DNA of 64,000 nucleotides from Paenibacillus sp. FSL R10-2734. GTDB lineage: Bacteria; Bacillota; Bacilli; Paenibacillales; Paenibacillaceae. The stretch is taken from positions 5,270,001 to 5,334,000 of the forward strand of contig NZ_CP150170.1 of assembly GCF_037963865.1 (NCBI RefSeq). Reading direction: 5' to 3'. The notes below the pieces were generated by a model. It searched no databases and was not told the DNA's origin. It was given only the letters and a program-made list of their open reading frames with translations. Positions 43,791 to 52,008 of the stretch are shown piece by piece (the stretch's first letter is position 1; each line of letters begins with the position of its first letter). Position numbers and translations under genes: made by a program.

Positions 43791-45223
43791 TTCAGCCAGT
43801 GGTATACTTTGTGGGGGTTGGTCTGATCATGTTTAGCAGTAGAGCTGAAGCGTTTAACCGGCACAAGCTGCTTTTCAGGCAGAACCCCTTTACTAATCAC
43901 TACTTTTGTACCTTTAGGAATCAGCGCAAATAACTCCTCTACATCTTCTCGCCCCATTCTAATACATCCAAGTGATTCATCCTTGCCGACACTATCTGGC
44001 TCATTCGTACCATGAATAGCATAGTTACTATCCGAAAGCTGAAGCCCTCTGCTACCGAAATCCCCATTATCTCGACCATTCGGATTGACCACTTTATCTG
44101 TAATGACGAAGTTGCCCTCCGGTGTTTTATCACCGCCAAGCCCTACCACATAATTTCGCAGAATAATAGAACCACTGATTACAGCCAATCGATGATTTTG
44201 TTTATCCACAACTACTCTTAGCGGCTGATCAAAAAAAGGAATGTCACTTGCAACACTTCCACTCTCACTTAATGCTGTCGGTATACTCCTCACACCATCG
44301 TTAGTCGGGCTTGTAGGCTCCTCTGTCACTTCATTTGTACCCAGTGCCATCTTGGTCGCAGCCACCGCTTTTAAAGGGCTGAATTCCCGCTTCATGACAG
44401 TTGTCGTCCCACCAATCCAGTTCTCAGGAAAGGAGCCTGTCAATTCACCCAATGTATCCGGAAGCTTGCCTTTAACATTCTGATAAGCCCGAATTGCACT
44501 CCATAGTGTGGCAAGCTCCTCTTGGTCACCCTGCCATTCTGCCGCATCCTTGGCAAGCTGCCCTTGCTCTGGCGGCTCACATGCACATGCCTTAGGATCG
44601 TATGACTGGTACACCATACGTCCCTTTCCATTCTTTTGCAGCGTGAAATTTAGCGGAAGCTTCTCTTTCCAGAGCAGCCACTTCTGATCTCGCTCCATTC
44701 CTAATACAGCAGCTTGAAAAGGTTCTTTACGCATCAACATTGTCGCCATTAGCTTCCCTTGCAAAGCCACCCCTACATCCTCTTTCGCTGTGTACATCGC
44801 TTTTCCCGCCTCGATAGCTGGCTCTTGGACGGAGTCTTTTGGATCTGGCAGAGCTTTGACTTCTGAAGCAGACATGTCTTGAAGCACTTCCTGCTCCCCT
44901 GTAAGACTAATACCCGGAGCTACTGCTGAAGGTACCATTAACAGAATAAGAAGCATTAGCGCCAGTGATATGTATCTCAATTTTTGTTGGCCGCGCTCAC
45001 GCTGGCGACTCGCCTGCAACAATCCTTCTTCGTATTCGCGTAGCATTTCAGCAGGCACCTTACTATGCTCAAAAGCCTCATACACTTCCCCAGCCTGATT
45101 GAAGCAATAGTTAGCTTTTCCCTGTTGGCCGTTCTTATAGTATTCCTTCCCCAGCAAGTACCATGCCATCTTGTTATCTGGGTGCATCTGTACATATGCT
45201 TTGAGGTGCTGTGAGTTCTTCAT
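43787..45223 (-). CDS. membrane-anchored L,D-transpeptidase (YkuD domain)
   Basis: 478 aa. Residues 1-80 form a cytoplasmic TPR-like helical region (WYLLGKEYYKNGQQGKANYCF), residues about 84-104 a transmembrane helix, then an extracytoplasmic linker and a C-terminal YkuD domain with HGTNEPDSVGKDESLGCIRM containing the catalytic His and Cys. It forms 3-3 crosslinks in peptidoglycan or attaches proteins to it. The TPR-like front end is unusual for the family. There is no LysM domain. Confidence 0.87.
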   Translation of the reverse strand: MKNSQHLKAYVQMHPDNKMAWYLLGKEYYKNGQQGKANYCFNQAGEVYEAFEHSKVPAEMLREYEEGLLQASRQRERGQQKLRYISLALMLLILLMVPSAVAPGISLTGEQEVLQDMSASEVKALPDPKDSVQEPAIEAGKAMYTAKEDVGVALQGKLMATMLMRKEPFQAAVLGMERDQKWLLWKEKLPLNFTLQKNGKGRMVYQSYDPKACACEPPEQGQLAKDAAEWQGDQEELATLWSAIRAYQNVKGKLPDTLGELTGSFPENWIGGTTTVMKREFSPLKAVAATKMALGTNEVTEEPTSPTNDGVRSIPTALSESGSVASDIPFFDQPLRVVVDKQNHRLAVISGSIILRNYVVGLGGDKTPEGNFVITDKVVNPNGRDNGDFGSRGLQLSDSNYAIHGTNEPDSVGKDESLGCIRMGREDVEELFALIPKGTKVVISKGVLPEKQLVPVKRFSSTAKHDQTNPHKVYHWLN

Positions 45224-45278
45224 CGGAACCTCCGAGAGTTTATAATTCCTTTCTTAATTAATATCGGTCAGACATAGC

Positions 45279-45324
45279 AAAAAAGACATCCCTAGCTGAA
45301 CAAAAGTTCGCAGGAGATGTCTTT
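45279..45324 (-). terminator. ferredoxin terminator
   Basis: AAAGACATC/GATGTCTTT forms a 9-bp stem with a large loop, followed by T6 on the minus strand, 34 bp past the ferredoxin stop. Confidence 0.7.
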
Positions 45325-45357
45325 ATGTGGTGTCGCACGTTACTCTTTATCGAGTAA

Positions 45358-45600
45358 TTAACCTTCTTTATTAAAAGGTTCGTCCGCAATTTTAATGGAG
45401 TCGGTTGGGCAACCGTCACAGGAATCTTGGAGATCATCAAACAAATCGTCCGGAATCGCTGTTACGCCGTGGTTTCCGTCATTTTCATAAATAACTTCCG
45501 CCAAACCTTCATCATCGTAATCAAAAATATCAGGAGCCGTCGCGCCACAAGCACCGCAAGCGATACAAGTGTCTTTTTCGACCCAAGTGTACTTAGCCAT
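45358..45600 (-). CDS. 4Fe-4S ferredoxin
   Basis: 80 aa, matching the single-cluster ferredoxin of Bacilli (Fer). The cluster ligands are Cys12, Cys15 and Cys18 (CIACGAC) and Cys64 (CPTDSI); Cys61 is an extra cysteine. It is strongly acidic in the middle. It is a cytoplasmic electron carrier. It has its own promoter and terminator and is therefore monocistronic. Confidence 0.93.
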   Translation of the reverse strand: MAKYTWVEKDTCIACGACGATAPDIFDYDDEGLAEVIYENDGNHGVTAIPDDLFDDLQDSCDGCPTDSIKIADEPFNKEG

Positions 45601-45665
45601 TTTTTTCTCTGCCTCCCGTTAAGCAATACTGCGCTGTGCTGTTGAACCAGCGTCTTATTTTTCTC

Positions 45666-45694
45666 ATATTAATATAAAAAGAATACAATTTCAA
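45666..45694 (-). promoter_or_regulatory. ferredoxin promoter
   Basis: Minus-strand TTGAAA (45689-45694) and TAATAT (45666-45671) are 17 bp apart, a good sigma-A promoter. Confidence 0.65.
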
Positions 45695-45766
45695 TTGATT
45701 TTCAATACGTTTGCATTTCTGACGCATTCTGTAGCTTCTATTTTGACACGTCTTAGAACGTTCTTG

Positions 45767-47059
45767 TCACTCATTATCTGACTCAACAGACAAGAGATTA
45801 TCCTTTTGCAGCGAGGTACCACGTTCCTTATGATTACGGAGCCTTGCAGAATGAGTATCACTTAACATCCCGGCGGTCAAAACTGCATTTTCACCAAATT
45901 TATTACGCAGCATATCCATGGCCTTGGTCAGTGACTCTTTCTTAGGTTGCTGTTCATAATCGAACAAATCCAGCTGAATTGCAGATTCCTCTTTAGCGAT
46001 CAATCCTTGCAAGGTCACACCCAGCAGCCGCACTGGCTTCTCGCCATTCCAATGTCGAACGTACAGGTCACAGACAGACTTGTAGATATCTTCTCCACTC
46101 TCTGAAGGCGCCTCAAGCTGACGCGAACGAGTAATCGTCTTCATATCGGGTGTACGAATGGTAAGCTGCACACCTGAAGCAACAAGTCCTTGCTTTCGCA
46201 AACGCCGCGCTACCTGATCACTTAAATTCAGCAAAATAGGTCGTACCTCAGCAAGGCCAACGACATCCCGTGGCAGTGTGGTGGTGTGTCCAATCGACTT
46301 ACTCTGCTCCCGCTCAGGATTCACTATCCCATGATCAATGCCATTGCCAGCCCGTTTTAACCATGAGCCCATTACACCAAAATTCTCAACCAGCATAGTC
46401 TCATCAGCCGCCGCTAATTGCCCAATACTGTAAATTCCCAGCTTTCGAAGTTTCTCTGCCGTTTTTCCACCGATACCGAACATTTCATTACATGGCTTGT
46501 CCCATAAAATGTTAGGTACATCACGAAGCCGAAGCACCGATATGCCGTTTGGCTTTTTTAAATCCGAGGCCATTTTCGCCAGAAGCTTATTTGGAGCAAT
46601 ACCAATGGAGCATGGCAAGCCCAACTCTTCCATTATACGGCGTTGAATGGTCTCCGCAATTTCCATGGGCGTACCGAATTGTCGAGAGCCGGTGATATCT
46701 AAGTAACATTCATCTATCGACACTGCTTCCAATAATGGTGTATAGCTATAGGCAATCTGCATAAAAGCATTAGAATATTTGCGGTATAAATGGAAGTCCG
46801 GCTTAATAACGATAAGCGATGGACAAATACGAAGCGCCTTCTGAACCTGCATTCCCGTCGAAATTCCTAATCTACGAGCGACATAGGAACAAGTAACAAT
46901 AATCCCTTTTCGCAATTCAACACTACCTGCAACCGCAGTAGCTTTACCTCTGTATTGATCCGGGTTCTCCGCTTCATGAACAGAGCAATAAAAAGCATTC
47001 ATATCCACATGCAGGATGACCCTGCCACTCGTTGGATAATACTGATCAACATTATGCAC
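45767..47059 (-). CDS. dinB: DNA polymerase IV (Y-family)
   Basis: About 431 aa. Catalytic motifs: ILHVDMNAFYCSVHEAENP and VSIDECYLDITG (acidic metal ligands); two helix-hairpin-helix-like segments around MFGIGGKTAEKLRKLGI; and a clamp-binding motif QLDLF near the C-terminus. It performs error-prone translesion synthesis. I chose GTG 47059 (AAGG 8 nt upstream), because the frame above it holds a minus promoter and the cimA promoter and matches no family sequence. No LexA box was seen upstream. Confidence 0.9.
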   Translation of the reverse strand: MHNVDQYYPTSGRVILHVDMNAFYCSVHEAENPDQYRGKATAVAGSVELRKGIIVTCSYVARRLGISTGMQVQKALRICPSLIVIKPDFHLYRKYSNAFMQIAYSYTPLLEAVSIDECYLDITGSRQFGTPMEIAETIQRRIMEELGLPCSIGIAPNKLLAKMASDLKKPNGISVLRLRDVPNILWDKPCNEMFGIGGKTAEKLRKLGIYSIGQLAAADETMLVENFGVMGSWLKRAGNGIDHGIVNPEREQSKSIGHTTTLPRDVVGLAEVRPILLNLSDQVARRLRKQGLVASGVQLTIRTPDMKTITRSRQLEAPSESGEDIYKSVCDLYVRHWNGEKPVRLLGVTLQGLIAKEESAIQLDLFDYEQQPKKESLTKAMDMLRNKFGENAVLTAGMLSDTHSARLRNHKERGTSLQKDNLLSVESDNE

Positions 47060-47101
47060 AATATCTACCTTCTTATCCTCAGGGTCTCTATTGTCTGATT
47101 T

Positions 47102-47130
47102 AGAATACCTCTCGATTAGAGTTAGGTCAA
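47102..47130 (-). promoter_or_regulatory. DNA polymerase IV promoter
   Basis: TTGACC (47125-47130) and TATTCT (47102-47107) on the minus strand are exactly 17 bp apart, just upstream of the chosen GTG start. Confidence 0.6.
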
Positions 47131-47173
47131 CTTTAGATGCTGTAAAGTTCTTTGTTACATTCCCGCGTAAAAA

Positions 47174-47182
47174 TGCTATAAT
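47174..47182 (+). promoter_or_regulatory. extended -10 promoter of cimA
   Basis: TGCTATAAT has an extended TGn and a perfect -10 (47177-47182). A leader of about 90 nt follows, with a CTTCCG/CGGAAG hairpin (47209-47245) before the ribosome site. Confidence 0.6.
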
Positions 47183-47277
47183 ATATAAATTCATTTCCCT
47201 TGCCAATGCTTCCGATGTGAGTTTTGCGCAAAGTGAATCCGGAAGACGAAGCTTACAAAACTTTTAGGAGGACACTC

Positions 47278-48897
47278 ATGTCTAAGTCCATCTCCATCTT
47301 CGATACTACACTACGCGACGGCACCCAAGGTGAAGGCATCAGTCTGTCGGCGGACGACAAGCTGAAGATTGCCAAGAAACTCGATGATCTGGGTGTGCAC
47401 TATATTGAAGGTGGCATCCCGGGAAGCAACAATAAAGACATTGAATTTTTCAAAAGAGTCAAGGAGCTTCATCTGAACGCTAAAATTACTGCGTTTGGCA
47501 GCACTCGGCGAAAGAATTCCTTGGCTGAAAACGATGACAATTTAAAACGCATGATTGATGCAGGTGTACCTGCTACTACCCTCGTCGGGAAATCTTGGGA
47601 TTTCCACGTGCACACTGCATTACAGACAACGCTTGAGGAGAATCTCGCCATGATTGGCGACTCCATATCCTACTTGAAACGCAATGGCCTTGAAGTCATT
47701 TTTGATGCCGAGCATTTCTTCGATGGATACAAGAACAATCCTGAATATGCTGCAGCCGTTCTATCCAAAGCCCGGGAAGCCGGAGCAGATTGGCTAGTGA
47801 TGTGCGATACGAACGGTGGAACGCTACCTTTTGAAATTCATGAGATTGTTACCGCTTTGACTGGTCAACTACCCGGAGCAAATCTCGGAATTCATACTCA
47901 CAATGACTGTGAGCTGGCGGTAGCTAATACCCTTAGCGCTATCGGAGCTGGAGCACGGCAAGTTCAAGGTACCATTAATGGTTACGGTGAACGATGCGGC
48001 AATGCCAACCTATGCTCCATCATTCCTACACTTCAGCTTAAAATGGGATACCACTGTATTCCTGGTGATTCTTTGCCACATCTTACTAACACAGCACGCT
48101 ATATCAGTGAAGTAGCCAATGTCAATTTGCCAGTAAACCAGCCATACGTTGGAAATGCAGCCTTTGCACACAAAGGTGGAATCCATGTCTCCGCCATCAT
48201 GCGAGATTCACGGACCTATGAACACATCGCTCCTGAGCTCGTTGGGAACAAACAACGCGTGCTAGTCTCCGAACTGGCTGGACAAAGCAATGTGCTCTCC
48301 AAGGCGCAGGATATGGGTTTAAATCTGGACCCAAGCAGCGAGCAAGCTCGCCGAGTGATCGACAAGATCAAAACGATGGAGCATCAGGGTTATCAATTTG
48401 AAGGTGCCGATGCCTCACTGGAGCTACTTCTTCGGGAAGCTACAGGCGAGATGAATGAAACCTTCACCTTTGAATCCTTCAAGATGTTAGTCGAAAAAAC
48501 CGCAGAGCATCCAGTAGTATCTGAAGCCTTCGTAAAACTGAAAGTTGGCAATGAGAACCTTTATACCGCTGCTGAGGGTAACGGTCCGGTCAACGCACTC
48601 GATAACGCTCTTCGTAAAGCACTGCAGACCTACTTCCCTCAATTGAAGGAAATGCATCTTTCCGACTATAAAGTCCGGGTAATAGATGAACAGGATCAGA
48701 CTGCAGCAAAAGTACGAGTATTGATTGAATCTAAGAACTTCACAGACACTTGGAGTACGGTTGGTGTGTCCAGTAACGTCATTGAAGCCAGCTGGGAAGC
48801 GCTTGTGGACAGTATGCGCTACGCACTGTTGAATCAGCTCTCACTGGAGAATGAAAAACCTGGCAGCAATGAGCCTAGAGGACTGGTAAATCATTAA
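47278..48897 (+). CDS. cimA: citramalate synthase
   Basis: 539 aa. HMGL-like catalytic barrel: IFDTTLRDGTQGEGISLSAD, IEGGIPGSNNKD, GIHTHNDCELAVANTL and QGTINGYGERCGNANL, followed by the LeuA-type allosteric domain. The subgroup (length near 530, no leucine-operon context) matches CimA, which condenses pyruvate and acetyl-CoA to citramalate for isoleucine synthesis. The ATG has AGGAGG 6 nt upstream; an upstream TTG at 47224 is unlikely. A 2-isopropylmalate-synthase role is less likely but cannot be excluded. Confidence 0.88.
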   Translation: MSKSISIFDTTLRDGTQGEGISLSADDKLKIAKKLDDLGVHYIEGGIPGSNNKDIEFFKRVKELHLNAKITAFGSTRRKNSLAENDDNLKRMIDAGVPATTLVGKSWDFHVHTALQTTLEENLAMIGDSISYLKRNGLEVIFDAEHFFDGYKNNPEYAAAVLSKAREAGADWLVMCDTNGGTLPFEIHEIVTALTGQLPGANLGIHTHNDCELAVANTLSAIGAGARQVQGTINGYGERCGNANLCSIIPTLQLKMGYHCIPGDSLPHLTNTARYISEVANVNLPVNQPYVGNAAFAHKGGIHVSAIMRDSRTYEHIAPELVGNKQRVLVSELAGQSNVLSKAQDMGLNLDPSSEQARRVIDKIKTMEHQGYQFEGADASLELLLREATGEMNETFTFESFKMLVEKTAEHPVVSEAFVKLKVGNENLYTAAEGNGPVNALDNALRKALQTYFPQLKEMHLSDYKVRVIDEQDQTAAKVRVLIESKNFTDTWSTVGVSSNVIEASWEALVDSMRYALLNQLSLENEKPGSNEPRGLVNH

Positions 48898-48926
48898 TCG
48901 TTCATAACTATTCGTATGACGAAGAA

Positions 48927-48964
48927 CCCCCTTCAACAGTTTAACTGTATGAAGGGGGCCTTTT
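48927..48964 (+). terminator. cimA terminator
   Basis: A strong stem CCCCCTTCA/TGAAGGGGG with an inner ACAGTT/AACTGT helix is followed by CCTTTT. Confidence 0.85.
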
Positions 48965-48986
48965 CTAATTTATAGGTGTAGACCTT

Positions 48987-49550
48987 TTATGATTCGGTAA
49001 GCTTGATGATTTTCTTCTCCAACTCTTCAGGACTAAGAACACCCAGAATGATTTCTGAGATCACTCCGTTCTTATCTATAAGCACGTTGGTAGGAAATAC
49101 AGCTCCATTATATTTACTATACACCTCATCTTTCACATCAAACATAACAGGGAACACCAGACCGTATTTCTTGATAAAACGTTCGGCATTAGGTTTATAA
49201 TCCTGACTACTTACATTAATACCGTAAATATCTAGAACATCCTTATACTTAGTCGCCATGGCATTAAGCTCCGGGGCTTCCTGCTTGCAAGGATCACACC
49301 ATGATGCCCAGAAATTAACGATGACCGCTTTCTCTCGTGGTCCATCAACTACATAGGTAGTTCCATCCGTTCCTTGGAGTGAAAATGAAGGAGCAAGCAG
49401 TCCCGCCTTAGGTCCTATTTTCATTGGAGGCTCATCTTGCTGCCCAAAAACAGCGGCAGCCTTCGGCTCACGATTATGCCACACCGCAAACAAAGCTACA
49501 CACACAATAAGAATCACTATCGTGATGTTCAATTTACTTACTGCTTTCAT
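48987..49550 (-). CDS. ResA/TlpA-like membrane-anchored thiol-disulfide oxidoreductase
   Basis: 187 aa. An N-terminal signal anchor (ITIVILIVCVALFAVW) leads to an extracytoplasmic thioredoxin fold with the redox motif WASWCDPC and cis-Pro region FPTNVLIDKNG. Members keep cysteines reduced, for example in cytochrome c maturation. No ccd/res genes are adjacent, so the partner is unknown. Confidence 0.88.
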   Translation of the reverse strand: MKAVSKLNITIVILIVCVALFAVWHNREPKAAAVFGQQDEPPMKIGPKAGLLAPSFSLQGTDGTTYVVDGPREKAVIVNFWASWCDPCKQEAPELNAMATKYKDVLDIYGINVSSQDYKPNAERFIKKYGLVFPVMFDVKDEVYSKYNGAVFPTNVLIDKNGVISEIILGVLSPEELEKKIIKLTES

Positions 49551-49691
49551 AGGGTTCTGTTCCTTTTCAAATGGAATAGTTTTCTACTATTGTACCCTCA
49601 TTAACTTCAATTTCAAACCATCCATTTTTTACACAAAAAAAAGAGGATTTCGTCAGCGACGAAACCCTAATGAAGAGAGAGGGGTTAACAA

Positions 49692-50168
49692 ATGGCAGCA
49701 ATACAGGGAAATGTCCAGCCTATAAGACTGAAATATTCCGTACAGCAAGCGCTGGGGAAGCACCTGCTGTCCAGTTATCCGTATGAAGCATGCGGAGTCC
49801 TGCTGGGTGCTGCCGCAGCGGGTGGCATGCTCATCGATACTTACGTACCCATGCGCAACGTAGCGCCAGACCCGCTGCACACATTTTCTCCCCACCCTGA
49901 AGAGTGGATTCACGTTCTTTTCAATGAGCCGACGCTCATCGGTTTATTTCATTCTCATCCACATTCAGAACCTATACCCTCGGTCGCTGATTATAAAGGA
50001 TTAGCAGCACTAGGACCTGAATTTAAGGTCTATCTTATAGGTTCTCCCAGAACTGAAGATAGCTGCTCTCCCTTTCTGAATGGATTTTATATTAAGCGGT
50101 CACCAAATGAACAAGGAACAACTTTCCCTGAGCTATCTCAAGCCCCGCTTCACGTTCTACTTAAATAA
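49692..50168 (+). CDS. M67 (JAMM/MPN+) family metallopeptidase
   Basis: 158 aa. The JAMM zinc motif is visible as FHSHPHSEPIPSVADYKGL (HxHPx7SxxD), with the upstream Glu in YPYEACGVLLG. Bacterial members cleave isopeptide-like bonds, for example on sulfur-carrier or ubiquitin-like proteins; no such carrier is encoded nearby. GAGAGGGG precedes the ATG. The 3' end overlaps the convergent exonuclease gene by 19 bp. Confidence 0.88.
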   Translation: MAAIQGNVQPIRLKYSVQQALGKHLLSSYPYEACGVLLGAAAAGGMLIDTYVPMRNVAPDPLHTFSPHPEEWIHVLFNEPTLIGLFHSHPHSEPIPSVADYKGLAALGPEFKVYLIGSPRTEDSCSPFLNGFYIKRSPNEQGTTFPELSQAPLHVLLK

Positions 50169-50908
50169 GCATATAAATCACCTAAGGTATCTACTTGGCC
50201 CCGCTCCGAAATTTCTCGAAGATAAGCCACCCACAGCTGGGCTGTCATTTTGGCATCTTCTAACGCATTGTGACGTCCATGAATCGGAATTTCATGAACA
50301 TATAACAGCTCATCGAGCGTATAGTTGCTACGCTGCGGCTCGAGCCATCGTGCAAGCATCATCGTGTCCAGCACCCGATGTGTAAGCTGAACCTTAGAAG
50401 TTTTCCATAGCGCTGCATTAAGAAAAGCTTTATCATGTGAGCTTGCATGTGCCACCAGCACATTTTGACCCACAAAGGACATGAAATTATGAAGACCATC
50501 TATTAATGAGGGGGCAGATTGTGTCATTTCTTCCGTTATCCCTGTTAACCTTGTAATATCATCCGGAATTGCCGTCTGACATTTCACCAAGGTATAAAAG
50601 CATTCATCTTCCTTAATTTCCTCTCCAACAACCTTGATTGCACCGAACGACATAATCTCATCCCCATGCTGGTGAGAAAATCCTGTCGTCTCTAAATCAA
50701 ATATTACAGTCTCCAGTTCAGATAGCGGAGTACGCAGCACCTCAGGACGACGCTTCTCACGCATGAGTGATCGGATATAGGCCATTTGCTGGGCAGTCTG
50801 ATGAGCAGTTTCTCCACCTCTCATCGAAGCGATAGCCGACGGCATTCCGCCTTGTCTCAGGTTGTTCCAGAATCCTCCATTCTTGTTCGGCTCCCTCATG
50901 TTCGCCAC
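50150..50908 (-). CDS. DnaQ-like 3'-5' exonuclease
   Basis: 252 aa. DEDDh exonuclease motifs: VIFDLETTGFSHQHGDEIMS (Exo I), VLVAHASSHDKAFLNAAL (Exo II) and HGRHNALEDAKMT (Exo III with His). The 60-residue N-terminal extension is unassigned. It overlaps the DUF294 gene by 13 bp, a pairing that recurs in bacteria where a nucleotidyltransferase-like protein and a DnaQ exonuclease are co-encoded. Confidence 0.88.
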   Translation of the reverse strand: MANMREPNKNGGFWNNLRQGGMPSAIASMRGGETAHQTAQQMAYIRSLMREKRRPEVLRTPLSELETVIFDLETTGFSHQHGDEIMSFGAIKVVGEEIKEDECFYTLVKCQTAIPDDITRLTGITEEMTQSAPSLIDGLHNFMSFVGQNVLVAHASSHDKAFLNAALWKTSKVQLTHRVLDTMMLARWLEPQRSNYTLDELLYVHEIPIHGRHNALEDAKMTAQLWVAYLREISERGQVDTLGDLYAYLSRT

Positions 50909-51978
50909 CTTTCCGCTGAGCGGAGCTGACGCTGCAATGCCCGATGAAGGCGTCTAACAAGCAGCAGACTTTCACGCAGCTCAGACAACAGCTGCTTATT
51001 CTTCAGTTCACTCTCAGCAACAAAATCACTGCTGATTAACAATCCATCCTGGACACTAAATGGCGTGTTCACTCGCATCCGCATCGCCAATAAGAAAGCT
51101 CGCCGAATATCATCCAAATGTTGATACTTCTGAAGCCTGTCAAGCGCTTCAATTCGCTCTAAGGTTGAGCTAGCTCTTATGCCGTGCAATAACGACAAGC
51201 GTCTTACAATATTCACTAACGGGATATAGACCCCATACTTAATATCAAATCCACCCGCATAATCTCCAAAACGCTCTGTCAACACCTGTCCCAGAAGATT
51301 CAAAGTCGCTTTATGACGGACTGTATTGCGAAGAACGGCTACAGACAACTTCTCATTATCAGCAAAACCTTCATAGAAAGCCTTATGCCACAACGTTGAT
51401 AATTCAGCACTTCCTGCAACATGGCGCATATCCGAAGAGATGATAAGATACCGGATAGGCTCCCATTCCAATTGGGTTCTCCATTCCTTCAGCTGCTCTA
51501 TCCATTCAGATAATGTCATCCGCCACATCCGTTGGGAGCACATTACCTTGCCTGCACATTTCTCATATCCTACTACTTCAAGCAGATCGGATAACATCGT
51601 TCCAAAAAATTCAAAATACCTATTCTTCTCTCCATCCGACTCACCCTCAATGATCAATCCATTATCCTGATCGCTCCAGAGTGTAGCCTCCTGCCTCCCA
51701 CTACTGCCAAACACAATAAAGGAATAAGCACAGGGAGGCGGGCCATAGCCCGCCTCTTTCATCTGCGCCTCACATATGATTACCGCAGTCTGCGCAATAA
51801 GATCATGCATCGTATTCACATGAAACATCCATTCCTCAATTGGAATCACATTCAACTGTTCCATAAGAATACTTTGGCAGGCAATTCGCCTCTCCCTAAG
51901 TTCCTGTGGCGAACCGGCTAAGACGATGGTTCTAAAGCTTTCATCATAATAATCATCTGTTAACTCCATCGAAGCCAC
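50896..51978 (-). CDS. DUF294 nucleotidyltransferase-like protein
   Basis: 360 aa. The nucleotidyltransferase motif is FGSSGRQEATLWSDQDNGLI (GS...Dx(D/N)), followed by the helical C-terminal DUF294 domain (LLHGIRASSTLERIEALDRL). It lacks the CBS and cyclic-nucleotide domains often found in this group. Adenylyl- or uridylyl-transfer activity is possible but unproven. First gene of a two-gene operon. Confidence 0.87.
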   Translation of the reverse strand: MASMELTDDYYDESFRTIVLAGSPQELRERRIACQSILMEQLNVIPIEEWMFHVNTMHDLIAQTAVIICEAQMKEAGYGPPPCAYSFIVFGSSGRQEATLWSDQDNGLIIEGESDGEKNRYFEFFGTMLSDLLEVVGYEKCAGKVMCSQRMWRMTLSEWIEQLKEWRTQLEWEPIRYLIISSDMRHVAGSAELSTLWHKAFYEGFADNEKLSVAVLRNTVRHKATLNLLGQVLTERFGDYAGGFDIKYGVYIPLVNIVRRLSLLHGIRASSTLERIEALDRLQKYQHLDDIRRAFLLAMRMRVNTPFSVQDGLLISSDFVAESELKNKQLLSELRESLLLVRRLHRALQRQLRSAERWRT

Positions 51979-52008
51979 ACGGTCCGCCTCCCTATCCGAG
52001 GATTAATA

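Noticed and set aside
45755..45764. AGAACGTTCT as a LexA box for polymerase IV
   Set aside because: The spacing does not fit GAAC-N4-GTTC, and it lies at the 3' end of the gene.
49637..49670. Hairpin TTTCGTC/GACGAAA with a T-run on the minus strand
   Set aside because: It looks like a terminator, but no minus-strand gene ends just before it, so its role is unclear and it is not listed as a feature.
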